Assembly (NCBI RefSeq): GCF_901709675.1
Contig: NC_051094.1
Location: 12,208,501 to 12,272,500 of the forward strand
Length of the DNA stretch: 64,000 bases
Source of the DNA: Syngnathus acus
Taxonomy: Eukaryota; Chordata; Actinopteri; Syngnathiformes; Syngnathidae
Direction: 5' to 3'
Below the pieces are notes generated by a model that saw only the letters and a program-made list of their open reading frames with translations, searched no databases and had not been told where the DNA came from. Below, one piece after another: positions 11,541 to 36,189 of the stretch; the first letter of the stretch is position 1; each line of letters begins with the position of its first letter. A program made the position numbers and the translations under genes.

Positions 11541-14500
11541 CTATTTTGCACTGAGATCAACCAGAAGGTGCTGGTAGGCAAAAGAATTGCCCTTGAAGCT
11601 GGCAGCCAACATTATGTCCTTATTGTCGACGGACATGAAGCTGAAGGCCCTTGGGGCTCTCATATTGAGTTCTTGGAACGGCTGAAAGCGCTGAGTGAGA
11701 TCATCCCACAAGTACACTCTGGAAAATGAGAAATCACTCCCAAGGATAAGGTACTGCCGAAGGCCCACGGTGAAGGGATGCACCACCATTGAGCCGCGAG
11801 AGGGAAGAGTCTGGATCTCGATGAAACGCTGGCCTTCCCAGCGGAGAATTTTCGAGTCACCAATGAAGCGTGTGAGGCAAAGATAAAGCGCCTTCCGAAC
11901 CCAGAAGTGTTTGACCATCTGCACGTCAGCTTGCTCTGTGATTTGGGAGAAGAAATCAAACTGCTTTTGGCTTCGGTTCCACTGGTAAACCACTGGTGGT
12001 TGAGTTGCGCTGGAGAGGATGAGGTGAGGCTTTCCTCCGACGTTGAGGAACTCCACATGGGTGTCGCGGTGCCAAGGATGGAGGGATTGGTGGGAGTAAA
12101 AGCCATTGCTGTTCCATCGATAAATGCTGGTTGAACCGGCCTTCGAACTGTCTGCTACTACAAAATAGCATTCACCATCGAGCTGGAATGTCTCCACAAA
12201 GTTGGGCTTCTTCACTCGTGTTGTGTCAATGTCTTGTATCTGCACAAAGCGAAGAGGGTCCTCTTCCCACCTGTAATTTGAACAAAAAGCCTCACAGTCC
12301 ATTCTTGATGCAAACACATCTGTGCAAAGCTACAGCATCTAAAGTATTTTCGTGTCCATACAGCGACGAAAATGGATGGACGGATGGACGGATGGACGGA
12401 CGGACGGACGGACGGACGGACGGACGGATGGATGGATGGATGGACGGACGGACGGATGGATGGAGTATTTGTTTGTAGAGGTATGTCATGCCACACTAAT
12501 TATTTGAAGGTTGGAATCATAAAACCAGTAGAGAATTTCTACATAGCAACAGAGGTTTGCAAAGCTTACTTGTAGATGTGAGATCCACCAAAAAGTTGAG
12601 CCACAACCATGTAAAGCGTGTCGTTTATTACTACTGGTTTGCAGTACAAAGCTGAACGAGCTGCAAAAACACATATAAGGACGGCACAACAGATAAAAGA
12701 CAAAATAGACAAAGTAAAATACTGTAATTTCTGGCGTGTTTGTCTCCATAACTTACAGGTAATGTTCTGAAATGTCCTGAATTTCATTTCCACATGATCC
12801 CACACATAAAGAGTGCAGAAACCGGATTCAGGCTGAGAGAAGACAACAAACATATCTCCCCCAAACTCATAAGACTCCACAGACATAGAATGGAAAGGAA
12901 ACGTTTCATAAATGGCAAAATCTAGAAAAAGAAAATACAGAGAATGAGAGCAAATTATAAACTGCAAACTTGCTCTTCAAACAGAAAATGACAACGTTCT
13001 AACCTGCACTGATGCAATTAAAGTCTCTTGGGGCAAGGTCGTGGATCCTGCGACCCTGAAATTCAAAAGGGCTTGCACAGTATATGGGAGGAACAGAAGT
13101 GTTGGTCTTTTCTATCCAGTCAACCAGCCACTTGATCTTGCAATCACAGCGGAAGGAGTTTCCTCGCAGGTCCCTGAAACCAATGATGCAACACGGATAC
13201 AAAGTGTTATCTCAACGATTGACCAAGTCAGTTTAGTAGTTGAGTGCAGAGTAGCATGACAGGATCACTCCAACAGGTCAACTCCAACATGCTTAACACT
13301 TACAAATCTGTGAGGATGTCCAGATGTTTAAACAGATCTCTGGGCAGCTGTTGGAGGTTGTTGTTTGAGAGGGATCTGAAAAAGTTCACTTGATGATTTA
13401 TACAATTATTTTGTTGTTAAATTTACTGTATGCCAAAGTTCTGGTCATACAGGCAGCGTCGTGAGCCACACACACTGTTTTCCATCACTCCACGCCGATG
13501 AACTCTTCACCATAAATGTAAAACAAATGGACGAAGGAGCAACTGAGTGTGCCTTCTCGTGTCTCACGACAACATATTCTTACGTCACGCCTCCATTCAC
13601 AATGCTCAGAACAAGGACCCTCCCTATACTAAAGATGAGCTAGTTTATACTGCAAAATGGCATGCCGGGAGTGATGACATACTCACAGATGAGTCAGAGA
13701 TTTTAGTCCCCGGAAGGTATATTTTGAGAGAGTTTGGACTTCGTTATTCTCAATGAACCTGAAATAGAAAAACAAGTTACTTGTTTGGCACAATTGATTA
13801 TGTGTTATCAATGCAAGGCAAACGAACAAAAAGCTCATTTTAGAAGCTAGTACAAAAAAAATAAAGATTTACAGATGTATGCATTCATATTTAGCAATGA
13901 CTTTTAATTAGCCACAAATTAGAATGTGAAAATGCAGAGGAAGCATCAGTAAGCCATGAAAAGTCAGTCTCTGATAAACCGAACTTTTTACTTACCATCT
14001 AAACACATCCAATTGTCAAAAGAAACTTCAAGTAAAGAAATTGAAATTTTACTAACAGGTACTGAAGGTGAGACAGCCCAGCAAAAGCATCATCCGAAAT
14101 GGTGGAGAATGTGTTGGAGTTCAAGAGTCTGTGGACACAACAAAAATAGTTTGAAAAATAGTAGTCAACTACTGTGATTATGCACCCAAGTTTTTGGACA
14201 TGTGCATATTTTCACCAACATTTTATTAAATATGAACAAACATTATAAATAATGTGAAGATGTGCCTATCCACGAAAATAGAGCCGGTCAAGTAAAATGC
14301 ACAGTCGACTGTCATCACACTACATTTAATGTCATCACTGAAACTGAAAAATGGAGCAAACAACTGCAAGCTTGCACACATTAATAATACACACACAAAT
14401 GATTGAATGTGACAGACAAATAGGCCTTTGTCAGGGCACAACTGAGGCACTCAGTTATCTGGGATGACAGAAGCACTACTCGTATTCTTGCTATGCCACC

Positions 14501-15517
14501 ACTGTTTTCAAACGCCATTCATTTCAAGTGGCTGGAGTTCTTTCATTGCTAAAGTGCTTTAAAAGATTTTATCACAAACCGCAGCATGAACTGTGTGCAA
14601 ATCTGACATTATTGCTTGGGGGGGCATTGAGAGAAAGTGATTCTGTTGCACACACTTCAGATGAAAAACACTGCTGTTGTTGTCATACACTTACAAAAAC
14701 TGGAGTAGGTGAAGGTGCGAGAAAGCTCCCTCAGGAATCGTCGTAAATCCTGCGTTCACCATCGTCCTGTGCAGACATTTAATATAACAGCTGATTTTAC
14801 TGGCAGGGCCAGAATTCACAAGTGTAATGTCATGTGGCTTTATGAGGTTTCATTCCCAACTCTTGACCCGACTTTTTTCAGGTCACATCTGTCATTTGAA
14901 TCTTTTCCAAACCGGAACACACAACATCATTTCTTACTTCTGTTTTGCAAAATGAGGTCACTTTGCCTTCTTGTCTTGAAATCCGTATGCACTACTGGAG
15001 TCCACATCACGTGAACAGAAGCTCTCAACAAACAGCCCCTTACCCTTGCAGCAAGGGTTCAGTATTATTTCATCTAATCTTTGGAGGACAGACAGCTAAT
15101 CTATTGCAAGGCGCAACAAGATGTTGCTGAGTTCCAATGCTTACCATATGTCCGCAATTTGCAAATGTATACAAACACAGACAGCATTGCATAATAAAAC
15201 AACATGTTTCTGTTTTCCTCATCTGATCAAACACACATTTTAATCCTCAGGACATAACGACATCATTGATGACTTCAAGCAAGTAAGAGCAGGGAGACAA
15301 TAGTTTCAACTCACAGAGAAATGATGCCAGGTGGGAAGCTCTTTGGAATAGCCTTCGTATCCACACAAAAAGCACTATCTTTGGTGCACGAACAGGTCGC
15401 AGGACAGCGGGGTATCTTGATGGCCTTTTTTGTGTTTGTGTCTCCTGGCAGGCAGAAAGACAGACACAAAACCAGCAAGTGAATCAAATGGAGACATCTT
15501 GGTCCAATCTCCATCAT
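11541..15517 (-). CDS. lgi3: Leucine-rich repeat LGI family member 3, 9 coding exons
   Basis: LGI proteins are secreted synaptic glycoproteins that bind ADAM22/ADAM23 family receptors. Exons: 15315-15517, 14695-14766, 14057-14128, 13687-13758, 13304-13375, 13004-13173, 12757-12921, 12570-12660, 11541-12270. Four successive exons are exactly 72 bp, one 24-residue LRR each, as expected for the family. The spliced product is 548 codons plus stop, the same length as human LGI3. The order is a signal peptide (residues about 1-27), an LRR N-cap with CPATCSCTKDSAFC, LRRs at about 68-163, a C-cap with DLRGNSFRCDCKIKWLVDW, then EPTP/EAR beta-propeller repeats to the C-terminal VDLSAK. FCVDTKAIP, IYCASP and LHPWHRDT point to LGI3 rather than LGI1, LGI2 or LGI4. 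The start is an ATGATG pair; the first was chosen. All junctions are GT-AG and in phase. Confidence 0.96.
12371..12463. repeat. GGAC/GGAT tetranucleotide microsatellite
   Basis: About 92 bp of alternating GGAC and GGAT tetramers within the last intron of lgi3. The arrangement (blocks of GGAC between GGAT blocks) suggests a compound repeat prone to length change. Confidence 0.9.
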
Positions 15518-18500
15518 GTTTGAGCAGAAGGAGAAGGTGAAGCAACGTGAGCAGAAAAGCAGGTGCTGTGATGGCAGGCAATGAGCACAGTGCCTAACAG
15601 CCCAGCACTAACGCTGAGTGCCCACTTGAGAGAGAGAGGGATGGGTTGGGGAGGGGAACCGAGAGGGTTCTTGAGTCTCCTGGTTGCTCTGCACTTTCCC
15701 TTGATTCATGTTCTATGCTGCGACACAAACTGTGCAGCAAGAAATGATGCTTTCTTGCAATGGGACCAGAAGAACCACTGAATTATTTATGAGCACTCAA
15801 AGAGTGCACAAAAGGCTGAAGGTAGACAAAAACTCAATCTTTTATATTTTACAATAGGCAGTGTATGTGCCCTGGACCACAGTGGCCACATACGATAGAC
15901 AAATAAGCATCCACACTCACATTAACAACTAAGGACGATTTAGAGTCTTAACCCTGCCTTAACTCTCTTAACCAAAGGAACATTTTGGTCATATGACCCA
16001 CGAACTAAAGGGAAAAAAAGCTGAAGCCAAGATTTCAACCTACAACCTCCAATTGTGAGGCAATTATGTCTTTACTGTAGTGCTGCCTGGCTAAACTGAA
16101 TTTCATCAAATTTTGCAATTTTTATTAAAAAATTATTACGTGTCAGGTTTTTGGTACCCATAAGCTGTACATCAAAATGGAAAAACATACTTTTGATAAA
16201 AAATGTAAAATACTTTAGAAAGGAAAGTAACTCTATTATTTGTGGGGTTTGCCCCTGCGGTGCCGTCACTGAATGTAACTTTAGTCCAGACAACAAGCTG
16301 GGGTGAATTTTAAAATAATTCCCCCACGTTTCCAGTCCAGAAATGTGGTGGATTCACTCCCTCTAAATATTATTATTATATTATTGAGTGATTTTTTTTG
16401 GTATCATTTCTGTGATTGACATGAGCTTCACTGCCTCTCACTCTCAATCTAGACTCCATCTTCAAGTGATGCTAAAGATTATAAGCAGTATAGAAAATAT
16501 ATGGAATTAAAGCGTTGCCCTGTACAATACTGAAGAAAAAGTAAGAAAACACAAGAGGGCGCTGACGGCCATAAAATCGTCCATTGAAGCAGCAGGAGAC
16601 TTGCACGGTGCTAATGGCCCGTGCCAGGCATTACCAACCTCCCCTCACAAGGACTCTGTTGACACAATCACAAGCAAGGAGTCCTCACGAGATCAGTCAG
16701 GCAGTCAACAGTTAAAAACTAATCACAATGTCCTTTGTCTCCAAAGCACAAAGAATGAGATAGTCCAGCGTATTATCCTACATTGTTATAGCAAATTTGG
16801 ATTATCCATGCAGTTATTATATGCACCACTTTTTTGTACTTTTTCTTGTCATGGCGATTTCTTGTCTACATGATGTGACACTTCTTTTTTTGTGATCAAT
16901 ATATTATCCTTCTAGGGTGCAAAAAATTGAGCGCAGAAAGTGTTAATTAGTAAACTGCTTAAGGAGTGTTTTGCTTTGTTATCGTTGAATGATAATTGGA
17001 AGGCTTATTGCAAAGTAGTTCAGAAATTATCCCCACGCCTGACATACCTCAGTAATGCAGTTCTTTGACACTGAGAAAGAATTCAAATGTCAGGCAGTTA
17101 CAAAATTATGGGTGGTGCCTCATGCAGTTAGGGAAAACTATTTCCTGGAAAACAACCATTGCTATGGTTTATTTTCCTTTGTCGGTTGGTTCAAGGACCT
17201 TGATTTTGTCTTTTAACAAATATAGTGTAAAGTGGGTGTAAGTCTTGTGTAGCGAGGAATGTCAATGTCTGAATTTCCTCTTTGCCGAGCACCACCCAAT
17301 TCCACCTCTGCCGGGAGCCAGCATAAATGCACGGAAGAGAAAAACCGCGCATGAAAGAGCAGCTAGCAGGCCCAAAATTACTTCTATGAGAAGGCAGAGG
17401 TATCTAAACTGTCGCAAAATATCCATCCCCAAACTTCACTCTAACTATAAATAACACTTTGGTCCAGAAAGTAAAATCCCTTCCACGGAGACTTCCGGCA
17501 CCTGTGGCTAAACCCAAACTGTGGCAGGGTTTAACTTTCTGGACCTGGATTTGGCACTTGCTATGGCTGCAGAACTTGATAGTGTGCGGCTGTTCTTCCA
17601 AAAGATTTTACAAGTCAATGCCGGTCGGATCCTGGACTCAAAATATGAATCGCATATTACAGCAAATCAAAATGCACAAAAACTTTCACACAAATCCATT
17701 TCTGAAGACCGAGACAGGCCTTGAATGTTATTCAGTACCACTCCAAATTACCACACATTCCAAGAGCTCAACTTTTCTCGTTGCACTTCAACTAGTAGGA
17801 TTAAATGACGTTGTGGTCAACATCCTCCACTACAGCTAGTTTTAGTCTTGTTCTACTTTTAAGAATCTAAAGTCAGCTCAGGAAGAATTGTTCTTAATTA
17901 TAAGGATCATGTTAAAATGGAATTTCCCACTTAAATGCCAGTCCTGTGGTCCTCAAAGTTGAGCCCACATCCCATTCTGACTATGGGCCAAGGAGCCTGA
18001 AGAGAACTCTTTGTTTGTTTCCAATCATGGGTTGGCCTACTGGCTGCACAGGAAACAGGAAAATCAAAACAAGAAAAACCCTAAATATGTTTCACCAATT
18101 TTTTTTCCTAGCTGCTCCAGGCAATGCATTTCAGACACGAGTCACAGAGGTGTTAAGACCTCAGACATGTATACGCACGCACACACACATAGTGTACAGT
18201 AGATTCTTTCGGATACTTGACTGCAGCATGGTAACAAGAGTGCAGAAGAGAAAAGCACAAGGACACAAATGAATGTGATTCAGAAGCATTAAATCATTAT
18301 CTTCATGAGGCCACCAGCTGAAGATGAGCCCATAGCAAACGTCCTTTTTAGCGCAAATGATGCATTCACACGACCATGAAATTCAATTAGCTAATTGTTT
18401 GTCTTGACTCTTGAAAAGCATAGCTTGGCAAAAGCTTTGTGTTTAATTTATCTACATCTAATGCCCCATTAGAGCATTGCAAATATGGAAATACAATTCA

Positions 18501-19600
18501 TAATGGAAGGTTTAAGCATTGGTCAACCTGTTAGTAATGGGGACCAGGTAGCGTGCAAAATTGATCTGTAGGCCTTTTTTTTTTGCTAAGTGACTATTTC
18601 AAATTGCTTTCAGCTCCTTTCTAGTTTATGATAGCTCAGCCACTGAATGCTATGTCTGCCAATCTCAGTTTATAAGCAGTTCAATTCATGAGAGTACAGA
18701 CATTACTTTCGAAGGAGTGGTATGATTAGAGTCATGTGCGCAGTGAAACTGCAGCTTTGATTCAGTCCCTCTCACTAGGTCATCAGCTGCACAAAGCCTT
18801 CAAGGTTTGAGCTAAAATAAGTGTGCAAAGCAGGGATATTGAAGGTGAATAGCACTATCGTTGGTGACTAATTTCAGTAGATGAAATACGAAGCCGTTTT
18901 ACGATTCCAGGTAAGGATAACTTTCATAAATGAAAGGGCATGTAAAGGAGGAACCCTCCCCCCTAACCTCCACCCTCAAGCAAAGCTGCCATAAAAGACA
19001 GGCGATATGCCTCTTGTACAGGGATGTGTCGGAGGAATGTTTTGCAGGTATCGTGCTGCCTGTAGGGACTGTGGAGAAAGGCCCAACACACCCATTGATG
19101 CTGTTTAATAAAGGCCCTGACAGGCTCAGATTATATGTCAGAGCCTGGAGGAGGTGTCTGGGTCTCAGGTAGGCTCGTGCTGAAGAAAGTCGATCTAGTG
19201 AGAATGAGACGGAGCCGTACCTGGAAGCAAAGTTTTTTTTTCCCTGGGTGTGAGGGCGTCAACACATCTTGCAAGGGGAGAATTCACTCCCACTGACTAA
19301 CCCATCCTCACTGACAAAGAAACAAACCCATCACATTTCACTGGCCACACCCGTGTCACCAAACACCATAAAAAAATTATTTAAAAATAACACCAGATTT
19401 GCATGGTATGAGACAAAGTCTGAACAGTGAAAAGCTTCTCCAAAAGAGCCAGCCTTATTTACAGAGGCATGTGCTAGCAAGAAGACTGCTTACTTTGTAA
19501 TTACACTAAAATTATTATGATCCACCCACCACCTCATGTTAGAACTTGCACACTTCACACACTTGTTAATTAATGTCTTTCAGAGGACGAATGCGGATGC
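15518..19600. other. Intergenic spacer between lgi3 and fgfr1
   Basis: This holds the lgi3 5' UTR and promoter near 15518-15620. The remainder shows only short chance frames, with no conserved protein fragment, RNA gene or clear transposon end. Conserved regulatory elements may be present but cannot be seen without comparison. Confidence 0.45.
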
Positions 19601-19618
19601 TGATTTTTTTTTTTTTAT

Positions 19619-19680
19619 TCGGTCGGTAGAGCATGAAACTCTTAATCTCAGGGTTGTGGGTGTGAGCCCCACATTGGGCA
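19619..19680 (+). pseudogene. 5'-truncated tRNA-Lys(CUU) unit
   Basis: The unit matches the tRNA at 19766 from the D-loop GTCGGTAGAGCATGA through the 3' end TTGGGCA. The first about 12 bases are replaced by a T-rich run, and the T-loop reads TGTGAGC instead of TTCGAGC. The acceptor stem and A box are lost, so it cannot be functional. Confidence 0.75.
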
Positions 19681-19765
19681 TCTGCCACTTGTTGGACAGG
19701 TTTTACCGTTTAATCTGCCATACCCTATATAAAAAAAAAAAAGAAACAAAGCCTTAAAACTAGGA

Positions 19766-19838
19766 GCCCGGTTAGCTCAGTCGGTAGAGCATGAGACTCT
19801 TAATCTCAGGGTCGTGGGTTCGAGCCCCACATTGGGCG
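19766..19838 (+). tRNA. tRNA-Lys (anticodon CUU)
   Basis: This is the one fully intact unit of the cluster, exactly 73 nt. The acceptor stem pairs GCCCGGT with ATTGGGC, using two G-U wobbles, with discriminator G. The A box TAGCTCAGTCGG, anticodon loop CTCTTAA, T-arm GTGGGTTCGAGCCCCAC and B box GGTTCGAGCCC are all canonical for vertebrate tRNA-Lys. A T-poor 3' flank (terminator-length T runs are not adjacent) is the only weak point. Confidence 0.88.
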
Positions 19839-19930
19839 TCTGCCACTTGTTAGACAAGTTTTAATGTTGAATCTGCCATACCCTATTTAAAAAAAAAAAA
19901 AAGAATTGAAACAAAAACTCATACGAAAGA

Positions 19931-20003
19931 GCCTGGTTAGCTCAGTCGGTAGAACATGAGACTTTTAATCTCAGGGTCAAGGGTTCGAGTCCCACATTGG
20001 GCA
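19931..20003 (+). pseudogene. Degenerate tRNA-Lys-like unit, anticodon UUU
   Basis: Length and layout match the neighbour, but the CTT anticodon has become TTT. The D-arm reads GTAGAACAT and the T-stem is weakened (AAGGG against CCCAC). The anticodon stem is intact. It could be a low-efficiency tRNA-Lys(UUU), but a decaying duplicate is more likely. Confidence 0.6.
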
Positions 20004-20076
20004 TCTGCCACTTGTTGGACAAGTTTGAGTGTTAATGTGCCATACCCTATAAAATGAAAAAGTCGCAACCAAAGGA

Positions 20077-20149
20077 GCCCAGTCAGCTCAATTGGTCGAG
20101 CATGAGCCATTTAATCTCAGTGTTGTGGGTTTGAGCCCCTCATTGGTCT
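20077..20149 (+). pseudogene. Degenerate tRNA-Lys-like unit
   Basis: A 73 nt unit collinear with the two upstream units. The anticodon loop is CATTTAA, which loses the invariant U33. The anticodon stem has a mismatch, the B box reads GGTTTGAGCCC and the acceptor stem no longer closes. A further 3' remnant (ATTGGGCGTCCGCCACTTG) lies at about 20230. Confidence 0.7.
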
Positions 20150-20767
20150 TCTACCACTTGTTGGGCTGTAAACCTGCCCAACAAATAGTAGAAACCTTTC
20201 TCCTCGATCCCCAATCGATATAAAAACACATTGGGCGTCCGCCACTTGTTGGGCAGGTTAAAATATTTACTCATCAATGAATGTGTTGCAGAGGCCACAC
20301 TCAAAACGTGGCTACTAATTTGGCTGCCAATTAGAAGAGGAAAAAAAAATACAACTATATATGTCAGGGTAAACAAATAGAAGATAGTTTATTTTTATGA
20401 ATTAAACAATTAATGCAGATCATTGTGACACTGCAGGATTTACGTACACCCAAAGTTTAACATAGCCAAGGAAGGAGACATGTAGACACAAATATACACT
20501 TCACTTTGCACATGGATGTTTGCCAGGATGATATTCATGGGTTCAATTTGTATGCTGCTGCCACTCTACTCTCTATCCCTTTTGCTTAACGATTTGTCCT
20601 CTGTCGCAAGAATAATGGTTTCATTTGGAGAAGAAGGTGCGCAATGGGTTGACGTCACCATTGCACCTTACTCAGGGCTCCCTCTCTCTCTCTAAAAGAG
20701 ATTAATTAGAAAGGCCTTTTACCATATCATGACTTCAAACGTTCATCTAATGCATGTTTGTTTACTC

Positions 20768-21094
20768 CAGCGGTGTCAAACTCATTCTGTCACGGGCCGT
20801 ATCGTAGTCAGTTTCCTTTGAATAGCCATTATAATTGTCAACCCAAATAAATGAATGAATGCCTCATATTATATACTATATACATATAGATATGTAAACA
20901 GAGACTAATAAAAACTGTTCAAATGTTTTAAAAATATGAATGGTAATAAAAATTGCTATATCTCTATTTTTTTTAAAGGTGATTGTAATTTTAGCATTGA
21001 CTTAAATTTGATGCACAATTTGTCTTTGCGGAACACATAAAAAGATGTGGCGGGCCGTATCTGGGCCCCCAGGCCTTGAGTTTGACATCCATGG
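20768..21094. mobile_element. hAT-type non-autonomous element (MITE)
   Basis: The left end CAGCGGTGTCAAACTCA and right end TTGAGTTTGACATCCATGG are imperfect inverted complements. They match the GGTGTCAAACTCA ends common to hAT elements in fish genomes. GGGCCGTAT occurs just inside each end. The interior is AT-rich with no reading frame. The family assignment rests on remembered terminal sequence. Confidence 0.7.
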
Positions 21095-21099
21095 TTTAA

Positions 21100-22899
<1,800 letters not shown>

Positions 22900-23953
22900 C
22901 AGCTCATTCTTGAACAGCTTTTGTATTTCTTTTTCTTAAAAAAAAAAAGCATTTTATTTCATGTTATCCATTTATGAGGATGAGTGTTCCACATCTCATC
23001 ATCAGAAGTTATTTGGCAGAAGATGAACATCATGGTTAAAGCTTATACAGTAAAATGAATTACACAACATACATGCACAGAGGAAGTGCATGACATTTAC
23101 TGAAGCTAAGTAGGGTGGCTTTTGTAAGCAGGAACTACATGTTGACAGTTGGGCAAGATGTATAAAATTCAGTTTACTCACGTACACAATCAGTTACACT
23201 GATATTCATCTGGGTGTGGAATGGAGCACCTGCAAATATCACTGGTACACTGATATGCATGATGTAATATTGAAAAGCATGTTAAAGAAATAAAAAAAAT
23301 ACTCTATTTTGTATTGATGGGTACAATATAAAATGAGGGCAATCAATTCTGGGGGGGAAAAATAGTCATGTGATATCTCCCCTGTGGACTATACTCAAGA
23401 ATGGGTCAATCAATCACTTTACAAAAGTAAAATCTATTACAGTGATAAAAATAAGAGTATAGTCTAAGTATGTATGTATGTATGCATATATATATATATA
23501 CATACACACACGGTATATACATACATATATATTCATATTTATATTTTTCTGGCAGTATTTACAAGAAGACATAGTGAATGGCGCAATGTACCATGGTCCT
23601 AGTTCCTTGGTATTTAGTCTTTAAAGCAAAAATGTTATCCCGATGAACTGAATGAATAAAAAAGGCCCTGTCCTGCATAGGAATGGGAAACCCATTTTCA
23701 ACACCGTGACAAACTTCCACTCTTGATAATAGAAAGTGCCCCGGTAAACATCGTTCCACCAGGATCGGGAAATAGCTGCGCTTTGCGGTCCTTGAGATCC
23801 AACAAGTTCTCTGAGGTGTCTCTCAGCTCCTGTCTCACCAAGCAGCGGCGGTCCTTAGCTTTATCTTTGGGAATTTTAGGGAAGAAGAGTCCACAACCGC
23901 ATGAGGCAGGGAGTGGAAGAAATGTCAATGTTTGTCTGACTGGTGATGAGGTA

Positions 23954-33737
<9,784 letters not shown>

Positions 33738-36187
33738 CTAAATGTAATGACAGGAAATGGTATTTGATTGAGCAGTTCATCTTATGTTATCATTTCCAAA
33801 AGTAAACAATAAAAGAAAGAAATATCCAGCATCAGGCAAAAAACTCCTCCAAATCCACAGAATCAATACAATTGATGGTGACTTCCTGAATCAGTCAGAC
33901 ACCACGCAAAAATGAGGTCGTCCATTTGAAAAATGTACTTTAATCATACAGCAATAACCAAGAGACACTTGAAAAGACCTTCCCCGATTTCCTTCTGGCA
34001 CCAGGCCCGCGGTGCCTCTTCCCCAAATTAAATTGCCTCCTAAATGGGGCTCGATCGGCATACAGGCGAGGAGCCACTAGGGAAAGGAAGGTGAAATTCA
34101 ATTACAGGAATGAAGAGCAGGGAAGGCGTCACAGAGCAGGACACCTGAGCCCCCCTTGTTCTAAATTACTACATAGCCCAGGAGGGAGGGAGTAACCGAA
34201 TTATGTTGACACACAGTCACAATGGTGTTGTTTGTTTAGGCACCTTGTAGTCCTTTGCATGATACCAAACGTGTACTTTGTCAGAAAACAACAAAAGACT
34301 AGTAGCTAGGTAAGAAAGTAATTAAAAACATACCTCATCACAACAACAAGCACATATTAAAGTAGAACAACAACACCTCCCACCATCCAACAAAGCCCTC
34401 CTCACAATAGTAGCCAGGAAACCCAAAAGAGTTAGCATGTACACATGAGTGCGCACAAGTGAAGGCCTGCAGTGGCAGGTTCTACTAGCAGTTGCTATGG
34501 TGACTGCGCTTGGGCCTAGTAAAGGTATTTCCTGGATCGCATATGTCTGACAGGCCCTTAATCCCAGCAGGAAAAGGGGCCAGGGGGTAGGATCAACTTT
34601 CTCCTCAGAAACACAACCAAAGAGTCCAAAGCAGACATTTATTGTGATCCAACGTGCATGCCTTCCAAAGCATAAGCAAACTCTTCTGCTTTGTGTGAGG
34701 GCCATTCGATGTGTTTCTGTTACTGCCCTCTAAACGGAGATGCCACTGATAAAACGGTGTCAACATACCATCTGTTAATCTGGCAGCAGACATCATAAAA
34801 CGCCCAGAAAAGTTGTAAAAAAAAAAGGTGTTGTTTTATTGTAGCCCACAGTCCAGAACACTTGTGCTTGAGGGACAACAGCATTGAGTGTAACACAAAC
34901 GCACCTAACTAAAAAAAAAGAAAAAAGGCTCGTGGAAATTTCATGAACTCAAAACGCAACAGGAATTTGCTTTCAACTCTTCGCCCTAAGTCAAGTATGA
35001 AGCTTAGTGAACATTTATTTTGGATATGAGCATGTTTGATCTCTGTGAAGCCTCCTGCCGCCGCTATGATTGGATTACACTAGATTAAAGATCTGGACTG
35101 TTCTTCTAACTATTTGGTGAGACAATGATTGACACCGTTTAAAATCAGCCTAATAACTGAAATCCTTGAAGGAATTTATGTGAAGATGTAAGCATGCTGA
35201 CAAGCTTACAATGAGAGGTCCAAAAAAAGTTCACTGGTGTGAAAGGAAGAGTTGGCGCCAGTCGTTGGACACACTTCTGGCTATGCGATAGGAAGCAATA
35301 TGCTGCCTGAATGACTTCTGGGATTTCCCTCCTGCGCACTGAAGTGATGGCTAAATGCAGCAAAATCTGCTGGCTGGTCAGGGCTCTGTAGTGGTACTCT
35401 GTTAAGCACCACAAGAGATTGAAAAGGCGGGCAATGAGTTAGAAGGGACTGATTAGAGCAAAGGCCAGGACAGCAGGAGCACAAGAATAGCAGCACAATG
35501 GCCATTAGCAAATCCCCCAAAATTCTAATAAAAACTTTTTCATGAAAGCTCTCCAGTGGAGCGACCCTTTCACTGCTAAATTAGCTGATGACAATTAGCA
35601 TGGATTAACAATTGGGAGCGACGAGGATTTCTGTGCATGGCAAAGTTAAACTTTAAGCTTTTCTATTATCATTTAAAACAAACTGAACAACATTTAGCTT
35701 CCCACCACAAAGTCAAATGGGCAGCTCAAAAATGAAATGGATCACTTCAGCAAAACATTTTATTGCTCTGACTATAAGTAGTATCTTACTACCGTAATTT
35801 TCGGACTATAAGTCGCACCGGAGTATAAGTCGCACCAGCCATAAAATGCCCAAAAAAGTGAAAAAAAAACCATATATATGTATATAAATCGCTCCTGAGT
35901 ATAAGTCGCCCCCCCACCCAAACTATGAAAAAAAACCGCGATTTATAGTCCGAAAATTACGGTACTAATTTCAAAGCTATCAACAGTCACGGGAGTCAAA
36001 ATAGTTGTGAATAAACTGGTTCAACATTTTATTTTGCTAAGGATTCTCCTTCAATCAAGGTAGCTGGCAGCTCTTGTTGAGACTCTGCTATGACTTTGCT
36101 TTTACTCATGACAGTGGTGAGTAGTGGACCAACGAAACGTTAAAATAAGACAAATTGTTTTTCACTGGTCAATAAAAGTCTTAAAGG
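33738..36187. other. fgfr1 5' intron sequence
   Basis: No coding exon identified. A frame at 35281-35520 (minus) begins with a hydrophobic stretch, and a strong donor-like GTATGT lies near 34330. Neither gives an exon in the phase the Ig-I exon requires. A MITE occupies 35791-35964. Confidence 0.45.
35791..35964. mobile_element. MITE with 22 bp terminal inverted repeats
   Basis: ACCGTAATTTTCGGACTATA at the left and its exact complement TATAGTCCGAAAATTACGGT at the right enclose about 130 bp carrying repeated TATAAGTCGC motifs. The flanks share ACT on both sides, a possible 3 bp target duplication. Elements with these ends are familiar from fish genomes. No transposase is encoded. Confidence 0.85.
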
Positions 36188-36189
36188 TA

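Noticed and set aside
34322-34451. Minus-strand MLTLLGFLATIV followed by a strong donor GTATGT
   Set aside because: The donor is in phase 0 and the phase-1 frame is closed by stop codons, so it cannot join the Ig-I exon.
35281-35520. Minus-strand frame starting with a signal-peptide-like MAIVLLFLCSCCPGLCS as the fgfr1 first coding exon
   Set aside because: It has no good donor in phase 1, and the sequence after the leader has no FGFR character; kept only as a weak alternative.
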